64,000 nt of DNA from Salvelinus alpinus (Eukaryota > Chordata > Actinopteri > Salmoniformes > Salmonidae): NCBI RefSeq assembly GCF_045679555.1, contig NC_092099.1, positions 11,206,076 through 11,270,075 of the forward strand, given 5' to 3'. A program made the position numbers and the translations under genes. Positions within the stretch are counted from its first letter, which is position 1. Each line of letters opens with the position of its first letter. Below the pieces are notes generated by a model, which ran no database searches, had not been told where the DNA came from, and saw only the letters and a program-made list of their open reading frames with translations. Below, one piece after another: positions 9,113 through 21,605 of the stretch.

Positions 9113-10490
9113 TATATTTTTAAGAGAAATGCCATGGCGGCCGCGGTGCAACTTAGAAATATCCCAAAAACATGCAACCAGTGACCAATACATTTTCACC
9201 CGCGACATCATTTTGAAAGTAGCCCAATTTAGCGGGAAAACCACAAACTTGGCAGCACTGGCCTCGACTGCGTTCAGAGCGGTACACATATTTCCCAGCC
9301 GACTACCTGTTAGAGTTGGTGTTCCTGGGGGGAAAAAAAGATAATCTAGAGATAGAGATAATCTAAATTCTGCATTATAGCAGGAGGGGTCTTCAAAAAC
9401 ACCTGGAAACATAAACATACATAGTGCAGCTTTACTATTAGCCACAATCTGTATCAACCGTCAGTAATAACCACACATGCCACACTGCCAATGTATCATT
9501 GTTTAGTTACATTTGCTTCCTCTGTAAATGCTGTCATATCCTTGTGTTTGTTGCTGAGGATCACTAGTAATTGTCGCTAATATTTAACCTGTTAAACTCT
9601 GAGCGGTTGTTTTAGTTTTGGTGGTGACATATAATTTGAAAGCTACATGCCTTGTCCTTTTGTAAATCCAACTGAAATCTTACTGCTGGCAATGTCATAT
9701 TAATATTTTTCAGATAGAAATAACACCATCCTCCATGCACTGTAATTTACAAGTTGATGAGCTATTGATGAGAGCTGGGTAAATGAGTAAACCATTTTTA
9801 CAATTGTTTTAGATCTATTTTACCCTATGACCGCTGGAGACAAATGTGAAACCAGTCACATGTCAGCAAACTGAAGCATTTCACCTTTACCACAGTGAAT
9901 TTTGTTGGCCTTATAATTTGCAGATAGGAAATGTGGAGACCCAAGCTATAGGATTCTGTAGCCATGCACAAATAACAGTATAGCTCCAAACCTATCTACT
10001 TGATTTATGATTTCTAGAATGTGTAACATCGGCAACTGTAAATCCTTTTACTAGCTAGCTATGTAGCATAATTGACAAAGGTTAACATTGGTTATGATTA
10101 TGACAGTGGATACATTTCAATCTCACAAAATTATAAGCATGACGCAAGATAGGATTCCAAGCTGATGTAAATAACAATTATTGGCTATTCAGCAAGCTCG
10201 CTAGCTAGCTAAGTGTCCTAACAGTGAGGAGAAACAATTATGCAAGAATTTACTATTGCAAATCTCAAAAACTGACAAGCTGGTTTTACAAGAAAAAGAT
10301 TTGCCTAAGAATGCATGATAGACACGGCTGTAGCTAGATACCATCTGCCTACCTACCGAGGTACATTTTTACAGTCTGGTCACTATGCAAAAGTTGAGGG
10401 TTATGCCACATTTCTTTCTATTAGGCTAGACATTGTTCTAAAAGTAATATCTGCGCATGTGCACATGCATGCATGTTCAATTAACCTACC
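9113..10490. other. Intergenic, no gene seen
   Basis: No convincing ORF or RNA gene. 9120-9360 is moderately GC-rich (gccatggcggccgcgg) with short open frames on both strands, possibly an unrecognised repeat. The rest is AT-rich. Confidence 0.4.
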
Positions 10491-10838
10491 TTAAAAATCT
10501 CTTAAGGATCCACCCCTTTTTTTCAATTTTCGCCTAAAATGACAAACCCAAATCTAACTCAGCTCAGGCCCTGAAGCAAGGATATGCATATTCGTTGTAC
10601 CATTTGAAATGAAACACTTTGAAGTTTGTGGAAATGTGAAAGGAATGTAGGAGACTATAACATAATAGATCTGGTAAAAGATAATACAAAGAAAAAACCA
10701 ACCGTTCTTTTGTATTTTTTTTGTACTATCATCTTTGAAATGCAAGAGAAAGGCCATAATGTATTATTCCAGCCTAGGTGCAGTTTAGATGTTGGCCACT
10801 AAATGGTAGCAGTGTATGTGCAAAGTTTTACCAGGTAT
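10490..10838. repeat. Dispersed salmonid-type repeat, unnamed
   Basis: The block from aaaaatctcttaaggatcc to gtatgtgcaaagtttta looks like a repeat common in salmonid genomes, by familiarity only. No coding potential. It abuts the truncated 5' end of the following LINE. Confidence 0.45.
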
Positions 10839-11447
10839 TGTTCATCCTGATCAGACAGGTTTTTTTACATGGACGATACATTGGAGATAATATACGACAA
10901 CTACATGTACTAGAAATAATAGAACATCATGAAATATCTAAGAAGCCGGGCCTGATATTTATAGCGGATTTTGAAAAGGCATTTGATAAAGACTGGATTT
11001 TATTTATAAATGCCTGGATTTTTTCAATTTCGATGATTCTCTTATAAAATGGGTAAAAATAATGTATAGCAACCCCAGGTGTAAAATAGTAAATAAACGG
11101 CTATTTCTCAGAGAGTTTTGAATTGTCAAGAGGAGTTAAACAAGGCTGTCACCATATCTATTCATTTTGGCCATTGAAATGCTAGCTATTAAAATCAGAT
11201 TCAATAACATTAGAGGATTAGAAATCCAAGGTGTCCATGTATGCCGATGACTCAAGTTTTATATTAACTCCGCAAGCTAGATCCCTGCAATGTCTCATTG
11301 AAGATCTAGATAACTTTTCTGTACTTTCTGGACTAAAACCTAATTATGATAAGTGTACAATATTATGTATTGGATCCTTAAAAAATACAACTTTTATATT
11401 ACCCTGCAGTTTACCTATGAAATGGGCTGATGGTGAAGTAGACATAT

Positions 11448-11829
11448 TGTCAGAGTCGTGTGTATAGGTGGCAGGGAAGTCAGGTGCAGGAGAATCAAAC
11501 TGAATGTAATGGAGTTGTTTAATAACAATAAACGAAACATAACTCCAAAACTAAATATAACAATAAAACAAAGTGGGTACGAGGACCCGTCGCGCACCAA
11601 TACAAACACAAAACTGAACAACAAACAATCTCTGACAAAGACATGAGGGGAAACAGAGGGTTAAATACACAACAGGTAATGAATGGGATTGAAACCAGGT
11701 GTGTAGGAAGACAAGACAAAACCAATGGAAAATGAAAAATTGATCAATGATGGCTAGAAGACCGGTGACGTCGACCGCCGAGCACCGCCCGAACAAGGAG
11801 AGGCCTCGACTTCGGCAGAAGTCGTGACA
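11448..11829 (-). mobile_element. Solo LTR with CATAT duplication
   Basis: 382 bp, reading TGTCACGACTTC...GACTCTGACA on the minus strand, flanked by CATAT at 11443-11447 and 11830-11834. LINE coding sequence resumes directly after it. Internal features are A-rich with tandem ctaaatataacaataaaac-type stretches. Confidence 0.85.
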
Positions 11830-11957
11830 CATATTCGGTATTCATATCACAAAAGATATAAATAAGATCTCCACAATGAATTTCAATAGAAAACATAGAC
11901 AAGATCCTCCAACCATGGAGAGGTAAATACCTGTCTATTTATGGAAAAATTGCCCTG

Positions 11958-12371
11958 ATGAACTCCTTAGTCATATCTCAGTTTACTCACTTACTTATGG
12001 CATTGCCTACTCCTGATGATTTGTTTTTCAAATCATATGAGCAAAAAATATTTTGCTTTATCTGGGACGCTAAACCAGACAAAATAAAACGTGCCTATCT
12101 ATATAATGAATATGAATTGGGTGGGTTGAGATTGTTAAATATAAAAGCACTAAACCTCTCTCTAAAAGCTTCACTCATTCAAAAGTTTTATTTGAACCCT
12201 AAATGGTTCTCAAGTAGATTACTAAGAAAAGCTTATCCATTGTTTAAAAATGGCCTTTCTGCCTTTGTTCAGATTGCCATGTCTCATTTTCGATTAATTG
12301 AAAATCTCTCTTTTTCAAACAAGCATTGCAGAGCTGGTTACAATTTCAATTCCATCCCCCTGAAAAGATAG
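11958..12371 (+). pseudogene. LINE C-terminal coding fragment
   Basis: 137 residues between the reverse transcriptase and zinc-binding parts of the Tx1/L1-type LINE, including the conserved GLRLLNIKALNLSLKASLIQ stretch. It is followed by pieces in other frames (12326-12622, 12785-13009). The last carries CRFCCEDTESIDHLFWYWP, a cysteine/histidine pattern like the zf-RVT domain. Confidence 0.75.
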
Positions 12372-14019
12372 AACAAATACTACAACAAATATTATGCCTG
12401 AACTCAAATGTGCTGGTTGATAAAATACCTGTATTTATGGGAAAGATGTTTGAAAAGGGTATTTTGATCTTAAATGATATTGTAAATTGGAATGGTAGAG
12501 TTATGTCCTTCATTGAGTTATCAGAACTGTACAGAAAGGTCTGCTCAATGCAAGAGTACAACCAATTCATTACAGCATTACCCCAAAAAATGGAGGAGGC
12601 AGGTGGCAGCGGGAGGAGGTAGGGAACTGGTCTGTCCGCCCAATATAAAGGATCAAAACTGGCAGAGGAATAAAAATTGCATACATAGGAAAGTATACCA
12701 ATTTCATTTGAGGACCAGGATGTTGACAACTGTGCCATACAGATTGCAAATTTGTCGGGAAGAGATTTTTGATGTACCGATTCCATGGTACGAGTTGAGT
12801 TGATATATAAAACAATGCAAGATTCAAGACTTCATGCTTTTCAGCTAAAATTACTATATCAAATTCTTGCCACCAACAAAACGTTGAATATTTGGGGCAT
12901 AAAATCATCGAAGCTCTGCAGATTTTGTTGTGAGGATACAGAATCAATAGACCATTTATTTTGGTATTGGCCAGAGGGAGCCTGTTTCAGGTCTCAGGTT
13001 CAGCAATGACTGAAAATGCATAGCATTGATCTAAAATTGACCGTAGAAATAGTACTGTTAGTAATTGACTGACCCGGTCTCTCCAGATCTCCTAATATTC
13101 TTAGTGAAAGTATTTATCTTCAACTCGCAATCTGTGCATTCTATTCAATTAGATAGATTGAAATTGTACGTTAAACATCACAGCATAGTTGAAAGATATA
13201 TGTTGCATAGAAATTCAAAGAGGGTGGCCAGCAGAGATAGGTGGGATGGGCTGAGGGAAGCTGAGGGTTGGGATGTGGAATTGGAGACAAGTGGGAGTGG
13301 AGTTGCTGTGCAGGAAATAGAATGAGGGTCAAAGATAAAAGTAAAAAATGAAACATAATAAAAAGTATGTTTGAATGACACTGAGGGGCAGTGTTTTTAC
13401 AACTAATGCCAGTTTGCCTGAGGCTGATGCCGTGCAGGTGTTTGTACACATGCATATACAAACACTCATTCAAATAAACGCATACACGAACACAAACATA
13501 CATGTAATAGTGCCAGACATGCACACAAACATATACAGTTGGCATTGCTGTTATGATTTTAGTTGTCCTTGATGTCCTTTGTTTTTTTGTTTTTTGTTGT
13601 TGTTTTTTTTTGCATTGTTTGCTGTTTTCTTCTGTCTTTTTCTTCTTTCTCTTTAGTTAATTTTCTTGGTTGTTGGCACATTGGGGGGTTCTTGGGGGTG
13701 GGGAATGGAATGAATTGTTTTTATTAAAAATTTAAAAAAATCTTCTTGGGGGGGACTGTGGGAGGGGTCTCAAATGGTTGAGGGACAGCTATTGGGGAAC
13801 TGTGTGGGGGATCTTGGAGGGTTCAGGTTCTCGTTTTTTGGCCTGGTGGGAGATCTGTCATTGTGCCTTTGAGCAGGGCATTGACCCTGGATGCTTCTGT
13901 GTGTCGCTCTGAATGGGAGTCTGTTGGATGACTGGCTGGTGTGGTGTAGTTGTTGAGCGGCTTCACTGCAAGTATATTGTATGTTTCGGATATTCAATAA
14001 AAAATAATTTAAAAAGAAT

Positions 14020-15060
14020 GCCCAAGTATGTGTAATTTGTTTATTATAACTTTTCATATTCAAAGTTGTGCACTCTCCTCAAAAAATAGCATGGTATTAT
14101 TTCACTGTAATAGCTACTGTAAATTGGACAGTGCAGTTAGATTAACCAGAATTTAAGCTTTCTGCCAATATCAGATATGTCTGTCCTGGGAAATGTTCTT
14201 GTTACTTACAACCTCATTGCATTAGCCTACATTAGCTTAACCGTCCCGTGGAAAGGACACTGATCCCGAAGTTATGTTATGCTGGCATAGTTCAACTCAA
14301 GTTGAAATTGTACAATAGCGTATCATTTATTAACTTTTTGTCTTACAGACAACACTGTGTGGTGCCTGGGCTTCTTCTTGGAGTGGATTCTAGATGGAGA
14401 GAAACATAATTAATTTGCCTACGTGTGTCATTTTGATGGATTGGACATTATGCTGGATTTCAAGCAGTAGATTACTGGCAGTTTGAGCGTGACAACAACC
14501 CTCTCAAAATGTTGCTGATCAACAGATGTCTGCACTTGACACCTCAGACACACACACACACACAATGCAGCAGCTGCTGTAACAGTGCCTTCAGAAAGTA
14601 CCCATACAGAAAAGTTGTATATGGCCTTAAAGCAGATATCAAAGAACGTGTCATACATTTAAAAATATATGTTCATATATTTGAATAACATATATAAATC
14701 TCCCATCCCCCAATACAAAAAATTATAATATGGATATATTTAGATTTATAATTTGTGATGTACAAGTTTTGAAAATGCACAGAAACCTATCTAAGTATGA
14801 ATGTTTATTTTTGAACACTATAGTTGTGGCTGCCCATAAGGTTATGGAATCACATTGTATTTATAAAACGTTATTTGGTATTGTTATTGTAATCAATGAC
14901 TGTACATGTATGGTTGTAATCCACTATTATTTTGGGCTGAGTCCTCCAAGGATTTCCTTTGGGAATTGTTTATGTCTGTTGCCACCAGAAAATGTATAAA
15001 TGGTTATCTGAATGATACTTACCTTTTAAAGTGAAATTGTTTTGAAAAACTATATACTCT
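14020..15060. other. Intergenic, no gene seen
   Basis: AT-rich, with a short (CA)n at about 14551-14565. No ORF worth naming. Confidence 0.45.
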
Positions 15061-15790
15061 AACACTAATCTAACGGCATTAACGCAAGCCTGTCAAGCCT
15101 ATAGGGTTGCTATTAGCTCAGTGGCTACCGTTAGCTGTCTCAGTTTTGCAATGGCTATACTGGTTTATGGATCATTTAGCTATTTAAAGGTTTAAACATG
15201 CTTCCTTGGATGTGTACAATGTTGTGTACTCATGGATGCCAAGGGAAGCCAGGCTTCCTCATAAAATGTACCAAGAAAAAAAGAAACAATATATCAAATA
15301 ATTTATCTTTCATCCCTCTGTGTTTCATAATTTGCAAGAGGCTGAATGTATCTCGCCAGAGAAAACATCCTTGCGAGCGAAACAGCGCCCCTCTGTCTCT
15401 GTATGTGAAGGCCATCTATCAGATGCTGTCTGGTCCAAAAGAGTATGACTTTGTTACCTATCGTAGCATTGAATGCAAGGGAAGCCAGCGAGCGTTTGAC
15501 CTCCCTTGAAAAATTATTTTATAAAATAATAGCCAATCAGCATTGAGATAAAAAAGAGTGAGCTCAACTGTGACTGGTCCTTCCACACTTAATTCTCCAT
15601 ACTGGCCAATGATTATAGCGACGATTTTGATCCAAACATAAATTCATACTTTGTGCTTCTGGCCTGAGAGGATTGAAGTTAAATATGTAGCTAGATGTAG
15701 AAGGCTAATGTTAACTAGCTAACTTTGTCCATGAAAGGAAGTTAGGCAAGTTTTATCCAGGTAGTCTGTCGTAAAGCATTTACTTTATGA
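15060..15790. repeat. Dispersed repeat fragment, unnamed
   Basis: The sequence from about aacatgcttccttggatgtg through gccagcgagcgtttgacctccc to gcaagttttatccaggtagtctgtcg resembles a repeat that recurs in salmonid DNA, possibly a non-autonomous DNA transposon. Recognition is by familiarity. No open transposase is visible. Confidence 0.4.
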
Positions 15791-15962
15791 CAGAGTGATA
15801 GACTGTTTTGTCAACATGAAAGAGAGGAGCATGCCATTGGTATTTCTCCACAAGTAGGGTAGGTCAACCTGTTTTTTCTACTTGCACGAATGCGCACGCA
15901 CACACATGCGCACACAGAAATCAGAACCCTGGACAGCCACATCATATTTAGCATATGTTGGC

Positions 15963-16400
15963 AGTGGTGGAAAAAGTACCCAATTGTCATACTTGAGTAA
16001 AAGTAAAGCTACCTTAATAGAAAATGACTCAAGTAAAAGTAAAACTCACCCAGTAAAATATTACTTGAGTAAAAGTCTAAAAGTATTTGGTTTTAAATAC
16101 ACTTATGTTTCAAAGGTAAATGTAATTGCTAAAATATACTTAATAATCAAAAGTAAAAGTATAAGTACAAACCAGACAACACAATTTTAATTTTTTTAAT
16201 TAATTTACAGATAGCCAGGGCCACACTCCAACACTCAGACATCATTTACAAACAAAGCATTTGTGTTTAGTGAGTCTGCCAGATCAGAGGCAGGAAGGAT
16301 TACTAGGGATGTTCTCTTGTTGGACTATTTTCCTGTCCTAATAAGCATTCAAAATGTAACAAGTACTTTAAAATGTAACAAGTACACCATATGTAAATAG
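15963..16400. mobile_element. hAT-like non-autonomous element fragment
   Basis: It begins cagtggtggaaaaagtaccc and carries repeated acttgagtaaaagtaaa motifs, a pattern common to fish hAT-type MITEs. The 3' side ends at gtaacaagtacaccatatg without a clear inverted terminus, so it is truncated where the SINE begins. Confidence 0.55.
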
Positions 16401-16403
16401 TCA

Positions 16404-16785
16404 GGACTCCTGAGTGGCGCAGTGGTCAAAGGCACTGCATCACAGTGCTAGATGCGTCAATACAGGCCCAGGTTCGATCCCGGGCTGTATCACAACCGGC
16501 TGTGTTTGGGAGTCCCATAGGGTGGCGCAAAATTGGCCCAGCGTTGTCCGGGTTAGGGGAAGGTTTTCCGGGAGGGCTTTACTTGGCTCATCGCACTCTA
16601 GTGACTCCTTGTTGCAAGCTGGGCGCCTGCTGGCTGACCTTGGTCATCAGTTGAACAGTGTTTCCTCCTACACATTGGTGCTTCTGGGTTAAGTGGGCAG
16701 GTGTTAAAGGTGCGGTTTGGCAGGCCACGTTGCCTCCTGAGCCCTTTGGGGAGTTGCAGCGATGAGACAAGATTGAAATTGTGAT
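16404..16785 (+). mobile_element. tRNA-derived SINE (V-SINE-like)
   Basis: A tRNA-like head has a box A (tggcgcagtgg, 16415-16425) and a box B (ggttcgatccc, 16471-16481), the internal RNA polymerase III promoter. The body contains ggttaggggaaggttttccgggaggg. It is not a functional tRNA gene, because the acceptor stem and anticodon arm are not maintained. An inverted relative lies at 20735-21060. Confidence 0.8.
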
Positions 16786-16789
16786 GGAT

Positions 16790-17268
16790 GTTTGTGGTTT
16801 TCTGATAACCAATTTCTGTGTTCTGTTTGTGCTTCTCTATAAACCAATTTCTGTGTTCATGCAAGTGACTGATTGAACATCTGGGGAAAAATCTTTATTG
16901 TAGTATCTGCAATTTGGCATTACACCCAGACCTTTGTTTTGAGAACGATAACTCAGTTTCAAGGTCTTAGCTTGGAGAGAAGAAGCTTTGTGAGAGATTG
17001 GTCTGCCACATGATGCATGAACCAGTATTTGTCGGTCACATGAATGAACCAAACGTGAATTAATTAGGAATGATGAATAAGCTAAATCATGCAAATATGA
17101 CTTGTCTGCAGTATATAAGAGAACTAACAGGACTGCCCCATTGGAGCTGCTGATTGACATGTGTACTTGGTGCATTGAGTTGGTTGGAACCTCTCCAGCA
17201 TGCTGATAATAAACAATGATTAATTTAATATTGACTTTGAGTGTCTGTGTGTAGTATTTCCATGACAA
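16790..17268 (+). mobile_element. Retrovirus-like solo LTR
   Basis: It has a TATA box (tatataa, 17112-17118), AATAAA (17208-17213) about 90 bp downstream and a terminal ccatgaca, the promoter/R/poly(A) order of a retroviral LTR. The left boundary is uncertain: accaatttctgtgttc is duplicated near 16808 and 16844, which looks like a U3 direct repeat. No internal genes follow and no target duplication was identified. Confidence 0.6.
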
Positions 17269-17274
17269 TATATA

Positions 17275-18768
17275 TAGTACCAGTCACCTACTCATTCAAG
17301 GGATTTTCTTAATTTTTACTATTTTCTACATTGTAGAATAATAGTGAAGACATCAAAACCATGAAATAATACATATGGAATCATGTAGTAATCGATAAAG
17401 TGTTAAACAAATCAAAATATATTTTATATTTGAGATTCTTCAAAGTAGCCACCCTTTGCCTTGATGACAGCTTTGCACACTCTTGGCATTCTCTCAACCA
17501 GCTTCATGAGGTAGTCACCTGGAATGCATTTCAATTAACTGATGTGCCTTCTTAAAAATGTATGCGTTTGAGCCAATCAGTTTTGTTGTGACAAGGTGGG
17601 TGGGTATACAGAAGATAGCCCTATTTGGTAAAAGACCAAGTCCAAATTATGGCAAGAACAGCTCAAATAAGCAAATAGAAATGACAGTCCATCGTTACTT
17701 TAAGAGGTTCAGTCAATCTAGAAAATTTCAAGGATTTTGAAAGTTTCTTCAAGTGCAGTCGGAAAAACCATCAAGCGCTATGATGAAACTGCCTCTCATG
17801 AGGACCGCCACAGAAAACGAAGTCCCAGAGTTACCTCTGCTGCAGAGGATAAGTTCATTAGAGTTACCAGCCTCAGAAATTGCCGCCCAAATAAATGCTT
17901 CACAGAGTTCAAGTAACAGACACATCTCAACATCAACTGTTCAGAGGAGACTGGGTGAATCAGGCATTCATGGTCGATTTTTCTGCACAGAAACCACTAC
18001 TAAAGGACAGCAATAAGAAGAAGAGACTTGTTTGGGCCAAGAAACACAAGCAATGGACATTAGACCAGTGGAAATCTGTCCTTTGGTCTGATGAGTCCAA
18101 ATTTGAGATTTTTGGTTCCAACCGCTGTGTCTTTGTGAGATGCAGAGTAGGTAAACGGAGGATCTCTACATGTGTGGTTCCCACCGTCAACCATGGAGGA
18201 GGAGGTGTGATGATGTGGGGGTGCTTTGCTGGTTACACTGTCTGTGATTTATTTAGAATTCAAGGCACACTTAACCTCCATGGCTACCACAGCATTCTGC
18301 AGCGATACACCATCCCATCTGACTATCAATTGTTTTTCAACAGGACAATGACCCAAAACACCTCCAGACTGTGTAAGTGCTATTTGACCAAGAAGGAGAT
18401 TGATGGAGTGCTGCATCAGATGACCAGGCCTCCACAATCACCCAACCTCAACCCAATTGAGATGGTTTGGGATCATTTGGATCTCAGTGAAGGAAAAGCA
18501 GCCAACAAGTCCTCAGCAAGACTGTTGGAAAAGCATTCGAGGTGAAGCTGGTTGAGAGAATGCCAAGAGTCTGCAAAACTGTCATCAAGGCAAAGGGTGG
18601 CTACTTTTGAAGAATCTAAAATATAATTTGATTTGTTTATCACATTTTTGGTTACTACGTGATTCCATATGTGTTGTCTTCACTATTATTCTACAATGTA
18701 GACAATAGGAAAAATAAAGAAAAACCCTTGAATGAGTAGGTGTGTCCAAACTTTTGACTGGTACTGTA
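17275..18768 (+). mobile_element. Tc1-like DNA transposon, about 1.5 kb
   Basis: It runs from agtaccagtc (shortened: the aaaagtttggacaca part of the left end is missing) to aaacttttgactggtactgta. The terminal inverted repeats are long, over 200 bp (ccttgatgacagctttgcac at left is the inverse of gtgcaaagctgtcatcaagg at right). The transposase is on the + strand and is damaged. Confidence 0.9.
17753..18545 (+). pseudogene. Tc1-like transposase pseudogene
   Basis: Two overlapping frames (17753-18016 and 17895-18545) together cover most of a Tc1 transposase: a helix-turn-helix region ending in STVQRRLGESG, then [12 protein letters not shown] (first catalytic D), GGGGVMMWGCFAG and PPQSPNLNPIEMVWD. 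The second catalytic region is degraded (NRTMTQNTS where [10 protein letters not shown] is normal) and the C-terminus is frameshifted. The enzyme is therefore inactive. The close match to the pieces at 1125-1466 and 40600-41292 shows one family. Confidence 0.9.
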
Positions 18769-18779
18769 TGTTAACACAT

Positions 18780-19450
18780 ATTGTTAACATGTGTTGTGAC
18801 ATATAAGGGACATATATGTAATAAACATTTGAATGCTATGTGTCACACATGTATGCTCACAATATATACAGTACCATATAACATGACATACACTGACTAC
18901 ACCAAAAAATGGGAACACCTTCCTGATATTCTGTTGCAACATCCGTGGGACGCTTGCAATCCAACTTCTGGAGACGTGTGAATGCGATCTTATCTGTAAG
19001 ATGGTTACAATTGTGTTCATTAAAACATAGCCCTATTTGGGAGCAGTATAAAGGTGAATGGACATTCTCCCTTTCTATTGATATTGGATCTTTGTCCCAG
19101 CTACTGTGATAAGTTTGAATGTGGGTTAAACCCTCCATAGTCTGTGTTGTTTTAATAGCAGTTATGGTGCCTGTAAGTGTATTTAGCCATAGCCTATTTA
19201 AAGCAAGTTTTTGTTTTGTTTAGAATTTGATTTTAATTATTCGCTCTCTTTTTAGTGAATTGAATCTTGCTTAATGACAACATTTGGCATGTCTGTGCTC
19301 AGGCATAATGCAATTTACATTAGGCCTGACCCCTATATATGTGTGAATTTTATGTTTATATTTCCACATTGAAGCCATGCAATTTCTTAGAACAATGTGG
19401 ACTGCAAACAGGTTCAAGTTAACATATTTGGGAAAGGTCTACATTTTGTT
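18780..19450. other. Intergenic with possible DNA-transposon end
   Basis: Near 18893-18960, actacaccaaaaaatgggaacaccttcctgatattctgttgcaacatc resembles a degraded end of the element whose other end is at 20040-20460 (gaaggtgttcttaatgttttgtacactcagtgta). No gene is seen. Confidence 0.4.
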
Positions 19451-19452
19451 AC

Positions 19453-19743
19453 TGTAACGGGTGCGCTGAGAGTCGGGAAGCAAGTTCAGGGAGTGAGTGT
19501 TTTAATAAATAAACACAATACAAAATAAGAAATACGAATAACGCACAGACATGACACAGGAACAGAAACAATAACGCCTGGGGAAGGAACCAAAGGGAGT
19601 GACATCTATAGGGAAGGTAATCAGGGAGGTGATAGAGTCCAGGTGAGTCAGATGACGCGCAGGTGCGCTTAACGATGGTGACAGGTGTGCGCCATAATGA
19701 GCAGCCTGGTGACCTAGAGGCCGGAGAGGGAGCACACATGACA
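19453..19743 (-). mobile_element. Solo LTR (TGTCATGTG...CCGTTACA)
   Basis: 291 bp, TG...CA on the minus strand, flanked by gttac (19448-19452) and gttat (19744-19748), a 5-bp duplication with one mismatch. A GC-rich part (gacgcgcaggtgcgcttaac) and a TTTATTTATTAAAAC stretch match salmonid gypsy-type LTRs as I know them. Confidence 0.78.
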
Positions 19744-20039
19744 GTTATTTTGATTCTGTAAGCTGTTTAACAAACTATAACGGACTAACATTGGAGTTGG
19801 AGTTGATTCCAAGGCAATACATAAAAGACTGTAAATATACAACTTGAAACAACCACATATTTAGCCATGGAGCATTTTCAGAGTGGCCAGTGAGGGGCCA
19901 AGCCTCAACACATCCACAACATGTTTATTCATCAAAACCCAGCCCTTTCGCACCAACACCAGGATCTGCGTCAATAATTGTACTTGTGAAAATAGCGAAA
20001 ATATTTCTGACACACCCCCGAACCTATAGCACTACCGCC

Positions 20040-20461
20040 CAGGGCATAGATTGGCCATTGCGCTAGGTTTGTTAAAATAAAGCCCATGGATTGTGAATGT
20101 GTGCCATTCAGATGGTGAATGGGCAAGACAAAAAATGTAAGTGGCTTTGAACGTGGTATGGTTGTAGGCCCCTGGCGCACCGGTTTGTGTTAAGAAAGTT
20201 AATGCTGCTGGGTTTTTCATGCTCAACAGTTTCCAGTGTTTGTCAAGAATGATCCACCACCTAAAGAACACACAGCCAACTTGACACAACTGTGAAAAGT
20301 ATTTGAGTCAATATGGGCCAGCATCCCTGTGGAACGCTTTTGATACCTTGTAGAGTCCATGCCCTAACACATTTAGGCTGTTCCGAGGGCAAAACGGAGG
20401 GAGGGGTGCAACTCAATATTCGGAAGGTGTTCTTAATGTTTTGTACACTCAGTGTATTTAC
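20040..20461 (-). mobile_element. Non-autonomous DNA-transposon remnant
   Basis: The right end is ttaatgttttgtacactcagtgta. The internal block includes gtcaagaatgatccaccacc and gggccagcatccctgtgg. This looks like a widespread salmonid element with tacactgagtgtacaaaac termini. No intact transposase is visible. Confidence 0.6.
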
Positions 20462-20734
20462 ATCAATGGATCGATAGGTAGAGACTTCAGCTTTCTCCTC
20501 ATATGTATATGATTCCTGTAAGACGAGAAATTGTTTTGTATTTCATTTGTATCCTTTTGGCACAGTAATTGGTGACATATTTTTTCTCAAACTTAGACTT
20601 TCAAATCTCTTGTTGTTTGTATTTCTGAAACCGAAATGAGGGTAGTTTAGAAAATGCCACCAGAGGGGATCAGAGTTTAACAGGATAATGTAAAAACAAT
20701 GGACATGTAGGTTCATTAAATCATTATGGAGTTT

Positions 20735-21060
20735 TTTTTACCCCCTTTTTTCTTGATATCCAATTGTATGTTACGATCTTGTTTCATCGCTGCAACTCCC
20801 CAACGGACTCGGGAGAGGTCGAGAGCCATGCTTCCTCCGAAACATGACCTGCCAAGCCGTACTACTTCTTGACACACTGCTCGCTTAATCCGAAAGCCAG
20901 CCGCAACAATGTATTTGTGGAAACACCGTCCAACTGACGACCGACGTTAGCTTGCAGGCGCCCGGGCCGCCACAAGGTGTCGCTAGAGCACAATGAGCCA
21001 AGGAAATCTGCTCGGCCAAACCCTTCCCTAATCCAGACGACGCTGGGCCAATTGTGCACA
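20735..21060 (-). mobile_element. tRNA-derived SINE, inverted
   Basis: The reverse strand holds the same body motifs as the SINE at 16404 (tttggccgagcagatttcc, gcctgcaagctaacgtcgg). On the + strand it begins with a tail-like ttttttttaccccc stretch and ends near ctgggccaattgtgcaca. The tRNA-like head is missing, so it is 5'-truncated. Confidence 0.7.
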
Positions 21061-21411
21061 TGGGATCTATTTTTCCTTGAGGTTACATAGGGTTCATGAA
21101 AACTTATCTAAAACATACAAATTGTGAAATTTCGGAGTTTGTTTTATCTACACATGAGTTCAAAAACAGAGATAAATATGCATATGTTTTGATGGCTGTC
21201 TTTCATTGAGCTCCGCTCTGAACGCATTCATAGGCTACATTCCAATGTGCCGATCAAATTCAAATTAACGGTAGACAGTATTTATCTTTGTAAAAAAATA
21301 TTTAACATTTCACCTAAGAAAAGGGATTGGTTTAGATAAATTAACAGAAAAACAATTGAAGAAGCCCACAGCCCACGCGTCCTGATCACCTGTGTCCACT
21401 GGTGAGGACAA

Positions 21412-21605
21412 ATCAAATCCAATCAAATTAAATGTTATTGTCATGTACTTGCAGGCTTCTCACACAGTGCAATAGCGACAAAAGTAACATAGTAATAAGT
21501 AACACAGGAAAGCAATGAAATAAGTCACATTGTAAATACATAGTAATAAAAATATTAAATAGACTAAATCAAGTACAAGAGGCATGCAGATCAGATAAAA
21601 TAAGA
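21412..21605 (-). mobile_element. LINE 3' end fragment
   Basis: It begins with a (caaat)n-type tail (aatcaaatccaatcaaatta), the inverse of the gatttgattt tail on the LINE end at 26990-27276, followed by gttattgtcatgtacttgcagg. Only the 3' terminus is present, as usual for 5'-truncated LINE copies. Confidence 0.6.

Larger units (their letters stand above)
10841..14017 (+). mobile_element. Tx1/L1-type LINE, 5'-truncated, interrupted
   Basis: It starts inside the reverse transcriptase (HPDQTGFFHGRYIGDN, then FIADFEKAFDKDW as motif A), has MYADDSSFIL (motif C) at about 11235, and continues to a zinc-binding C-terminus near 12900 (KLCRFCCEDTESIDHLFW). The 3' UTR ends in attcaataaaaaataatttaaaa near 14015. 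Frameshifts are frequent. A solo LTR splits it at 11448-11829. The clade is inferred from the QTGF.KGRYIG-like and zf-RVT-like motifs. Confidence 0.8.

Noticed and set aside
8984-9457. 157-residue minus-strand ORF
   Set aside because: Runs across the Tc1 terminal repeat into flanking DNA, with no domain or consistent composition.
13171-13545. 124-residue minus-strand ORF with a VCVHVWHYYMYVCVRVCVYL-like stretch
   Set aside because: Lies in the 3' UTR of the Tx1/L1-type LINE and results from CA-rich sequence.
16404-16492. Possible tRNA gene
   Set aside because: Box A and B are present but the sequence continues into a SINE body and does not keep a proper acceptor stem and anticodon arm.
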